Shown in pieces: positions 7,255-9,805 of a stretch of 9,805 nt of DNA; positions within the stretch are counted from its first letter, which is position 1, and each line of letters begins with the position of its first letter. The translations under genes and the position numbers were made by a program. The stretch spans positions 1 to 9,805 of the forward strand of contig CAJKDU010000063.1 of the NCBI GenBank assembly GCA_905198745.1, in the 5' to 3' direction. Source of the stretch: an uncultured Prevotella sp. (GTDB lineage Bacteria > Bacteroidota > Bacteroidia > Bacteroidales > Bacteroidaceae). A model generated the notes under the pieces. That model did no database searches and was not told the DNA's origin. It worked only from the letters and a program-made list of their open reading frames with translations.

Positions 7255-9387
7255 ATGGCAGCATTAGGAAAAATCAGAAGCAAAGGAGTAATCCTTATCT
7301 GTATTATCGGTTTTGGCCTTTTCGCCTTCATTGCAGAAGAGGCATTCCGATCATGCGAAACCACCAACAATGACCGCCGTCAGCAGATAGGCGAGGTGCT
7401 TGGTGAGAAAATCAACTATCAGGACTTCCAGAAGATAGTTGAAGAGTACACGGAGGCTATGAAGATTCGTTATCAGCGCGACAACTTCACCGACGATGAG
7501 CTTAACTCTATCCGCGACCAGGTTTGGCAGGAGTATGTGTCCAACAAGGTGATCGCCAGCGAGGCAGCCAAGGTGGGACTCACCGTCACCGACCAGGAAC
7601 TGCGCAACGTGCTCACACAGGGCACCAATCAACTGCTCTTGCAGACACCGTTCGTCAACCAGCAGACCGGCCGTTTCGACGTGACCGTGCTCGACAAGTT
7701 CATGAGCGACTACAACAAGGCCAAGACTGCCAATCCCCAGGTGGCACAGCAGGCAGAGTCAACCTACAAGTACTGGATGTTCATCGAGAAGACACTGCGC
7801 AACACACTCCTCTCGCAGAAGTACCAGAGCCTCTTGGCACACTGTCTGATTTCCAATCCCGTTGAGGCCAAGATGGCATACACCGACGAGAACGAGGAAA
7901 GCAACATCCAGCTGGCTTCCCTCCCTTATTCTTCCATCAACGACAACAAGGTGCAGATTTCCGAGTCAGACCTCAAGGCCAAGTATGACGAACTCAAGGG
8001 CGCCTTCAAGCAGCCTGTAGAGAGCCGCGACATCAAGTATGTCAGCGTGCATGTCAGCGCTTCAGCTGCCGACCGTGCAGCTCTCGGCAAGCAGTTCGCA
8101 CAGTATGCCGAGCAAATCAAGACCGCAGAGGATCCCGCATCCGTGGTACGCAAGAGCGCATCGCTCGTGCCTTATCTCGGTCTTCCAGTCAGCAAGAACG
8201 CCTTCCCTCAGGACATCGCAGCCCGTCTTGACTCCATGTCTGTGGGCCAGACACTGGGTCCTGTAGAGAACAAGGACGACAACACACTCAACATCATCCG
8301 CCTCATCGCCAAGACCGAACTTCCCGACTCCGTGCAGTTCCGTCAGATTCAGGTGGCTGGCGACAAGGCCAAGCAAACTGCCGACAGCATCTACAATGCA
8401 CTCAAGGCTGGTGGCGACTTCGAGGCCATTGCCCGCAAGTACGGACAGACAGGCGAGAAGATTTGGTTCACCAACCAGATGTATGAGCAGAGCCAGAGCA
8501 TAGACAAGGACAACAAGGCCTTCGTCAACGCACTCCTCACATCAGGCGTCAACGCCACACAGAACCTTGCCATGACACAGGGCAACGTGATTCTCCAGGT
8601 GGTAGACCGCCGCGACATGACAGCCAAGTACACCGCAGCTGTCATCAAGAAGACCATCGACTTCAGCAAGGAGACATACAACGCAGCCTACAACCAGTTC
8701 AGCCAGTTCCTCAGCGAGAACACAACCATCGACGCCATCGAGAAGAACGCTGTCAAGAAGGGATACAATGTGCTGACAGGCAACGACATTACCACCTCAC
8801 AACACTACGTGGGCGGTGTGCGTGGCACACGCGAAGTGCTCAAGTGGATCTTCCAGGCCAAGGAAGGCGAGGTTTCTCCCCTCTACGATTGTGGCGACAA
8901 CGACAACATGATGGTTGTTTCGCTCACCAAGATTCACCCACAGGGCTACCGTTCACTCGACGACCCACAGGTGAAGGAAATCATCAAGCGTGAGGTGATG
9001 AAGGACAAGAAGGCAGAGATGCTCATTGCCAAGCTCAACGGCGTGAACAGCATTGCCGCAGCCAAGGCCAAGGGTGCCAACATCAGCACCGTCAACCAGG
9101 TGACCTTCGCTTCACCCGCCTTCGTTTCCGCTACCGGTTCCAGCGAGCCTGCCTTGAGCGGTGCTGTGGCAGCCACAGCCAAGGGCAAGTTCTCCAGCCA
9201 TGCCGTGAAGGGCAACGCCGGTGTCTACATGTTCCAGGTGACAAGCAAGAGCATGCGTCCTGTGAAGTACAACGAAAAGGAGTACATCCAGAAGATGCGC
9301 CAGCAGTCACTGCAGTATGCCAGCAACTTCATGCAGGACCTCCTCCTGAAGGCCAACGTGGTGGACAACCGCTACCTCTTCTTCTAA
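7255..9387 (+). CDS. PpiD/SurA-type periplasmic folding factor with an atypical parvulin domain
   Basis: This is a 710-residue protein with a single N-terminal membrane helix (11-27) preceded by basic residues (K6, R8, K10), so the bulk faces the periplasm as in PpiD. A SurA/PpiD N-terminal chaperone region covers about 45-200, including QVWQEYVSNKVIASEAAKVGLTVTD in outline (89-113), followed by VQISESDLKAKYDE (233-246). A parvulin-like rotamase segment lies at about 358-452: VQFRQIQVAG (360-369), ADSIYNALKAGGDFEAIARKYG (376-397 in outline) and VILQVVDRR (445-453). The family's RHIL histidine is replaced by Q364 and the serine/glycine-rich GGDLG loop is missing, so isomerase activity is doubtful; E. 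coli PpiD's parvulin domain is likewise reported inactive. The chain ends in DNRYLFF. The likely role is a chaperone for exported and outer-membrane proteins emerging from the Sec channel. Codon choice is strongly biased (AAG, GAC, CGC, CTC), suggesting high expression. It follows the corC-like gene by 132 bases and has its own candidate promoter. Confidence 0.88.
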   Translation: MAALGKIRSKGVILICIIGFGLFAFIAEEAFRSCETTNNDRRQQIGEVLGEKINYQDFQKIVEEYTEAMKIRYQRDNFTDDELNSIRDQVWQEYVSNKVIASEAAKVGLTVTDQELRNVLTQGTNQLLLQTPFVNQQTGRFDVTVLDKFMSDYNKAKTANPQVAQQAESTYKYWMFIEKTLRNTLLSQKYQSLLAHCLISNPVEAKMAYTDENEESNIQLASLPYSSINDNKVQISESDLKAKYDELKGAFKQPVESRDIKYVSVHVSASAADRAALGKQFAQYAEQIKTAEDPASVVRKSASLVPYLGLPVSKNAFPQDIAARLDSMSVGQTLGPVENKDDNTLNIIRLIAKTELPDSVQFRQIQVAGDKAKQTADSIYNALKAGGDFEAIARKYGQTGEKIWFTNQMYEQSQSIDKDNKAFVNALLTSGVNATQNLAMTQGNVILQVVDRRDMTAKYTAAVIKKTIDFSKETYNAAYNQFSQFLSENTTIDAIEKNAVKKGYNVLTGNDITTSQHYVGGVRGTREVLKWIFQAKEGEVSPLYDCGDNDNMMVVSLTKIHPQGYRSLDDPQVKEIIKREVMKDKKAEMLIAKLNGVNSIAAAKAKGANISTVNQVTFASPAFVSATGSSEPALSGAVAATAKGKFSSHAVKGNAGVYMFQVTSKSMRPVKYNEKEYIQKMRQQSLQYASNFMQDLLLKANVVDNRYLFF

Positions 9388-9413
9388 TCCGATGAGATAC
9401 GCAATAACAAACG

Positions 9414-9453
9414 AAAAAGGGCTTGACTTCCGCAAAAGTCAAGCCCTTTTTTT
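9414..9453 (+). terminator. Strong intrinsic terminator after the ppiD-like gene, probably bidirectional
   Basis: AAAAAGGGCTTGACTT (9414-9429) pairs perfectly over 16 bp with AAGTCAAGCCCTTTTT (9436-9451) around the 6-base loop CCGCAA, and a T-tract runs to 9453 followed by more T-rich sequence. It starts 26 bases after the ppiD-like stop codon. The A-run on the left arm supplies a U-tract on the other strand, so it can also stop minus-strand transcription arriving from 9495. This separates the two convergent units. Confidence 0.93.
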
Positions 9454-9494
9454 GTTTTGTTTTTGATAGCAGTACGCTTGCTATGAACACAATT

Positions 9495-9805
9495 CTACTC
9501 CATTCTCTGAGTCTTCTTCCACATCCAAAACCAAGTTCTGAACAGAGGCTCACTCAATGCTTCTGTAGGATAATGCTTAAAGAAACGTAAGTTTCTCAAG
9601 TTCATCCTTATGTAGCGATGAAGTTTGCCTTCATTTTCCTTGCTTCCGAGCCGAGTGTCATACTGTCCGAAGTTGCCACCTCGCATGATTTCAGCTAACA
9701 AGAACTTGCTTCGAAGTCTGATGGATGAAGCCACCACAAGTGAAGCCGACACCTTTCGATTACTTGCTGGTTGACAGCTGGTTCACATGTACCGAACTTG
9801 TGGAT
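9495..9805 (-). pseudogene. C-terminal end of a probable nucleotidyltransferase-family protein, apparently frameshifted
   Basis: The minus-strand frame ending at the TAG at 9495-9497 encodes KFLLAEIMRGGNFGQYD (from about 9707 downward), then a basic stretch (LRNLRFFKHYP) and SEPLFRTWFWMWKK near the end. These resemble the C-terminus of the uncharacterised nucleotidyltransferase family (PF14907 as I remember it), often found near capsule or exopolysaccharide genes. Upstream in this frame a TGA occurs at 9783-9785, with only a GTG (9752) as possible start. Meanwhile another minus-strand frame is open from 9805 down to a TAG at 9695-9697 and reads FGTCEPAVNQQVIE, later HPSDFEA, directly into the region where the first frame takes over. 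A one-base deletion around 9700-9735 would join them, so I read this as a broken gene continuing past the window. A sequencing error or an unrelated short ORF of 85 residues are alternatives. Base composition here is more AT-rich than the neighbouring genes. Confidence 0.5.

Overview
The window looks like chromosomal core DNA from a Bacteroidota member, most likely order Bacteroidales and possibly Prevotella or a relative. The genus is a guess from protein style. Four things point there: promoter motifs of the TTTG / TAnnTTTG type instead of a classical -35/-10, AT-rich leaders with mostly no Shine-Dalgarno, an Lnb-type (formerly DUF4105) lipoprotein N-acyltransferase, and a SecA with the enlarged N-terminus I associate with this phylum.

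Minus strand, bases 1-3774. Bases 1-901 encode the first 300 residues of SecA, cut by the window edge, with a well-formed promoter at 937-967. Bases 968-1133 hold nested hairpins and no gene. Upstream of these lies a two-gene unit transcribed toward secA: an Lnb-like protein (2554-3774, GTG start) whose end overlaps by 8 bases the start of an exported alkaline-phosphatase-fold protein (1134-2561). That second protein keeps the fold landmarks but lacks most of the metal ligands and the usual nucleophile, so it is probably a pseudoenzyme.

Plus strand, bases 3896-9387. A divergent 121-base AT-rich spacer separates the Lnb unit from a tight cluster: an outer-membrane beta-barrel protein of unknown function, an LptC-like lipoprotein and a CNNM/CBS/CorC membrane protein, spaced 3 and 2 bases apart. 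After 132 bases containing its own promoter-like site comes a 710-residue PpiD/SurA-type periplasmic folding factor whose parvulin domain has lost the usual histidine. A strong, probably bidirectional terminator follows at 9414-9453.

The right edge (9495-9805, minus strand) carries the C-terminal end of what resembles an uncharacterised nucleotidyltransferase. It appears to be frameshifted near 9700-9735, so I call it a probable pseudogene.

Nearly every intact gene serves the cell envelope: export (SecA), lipoprotein maturation (Lnb), LPS transport (LptC), outer-membrane protein folding (PpiD-like) and an outer-membrane barrel. The least explained parts are the phosphatase-like protein coupled to Lnb and the barrel protein coupled to LptC. 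I saw no CRISPR array, tRNA, rRNA, insertion sequence or phage gene.
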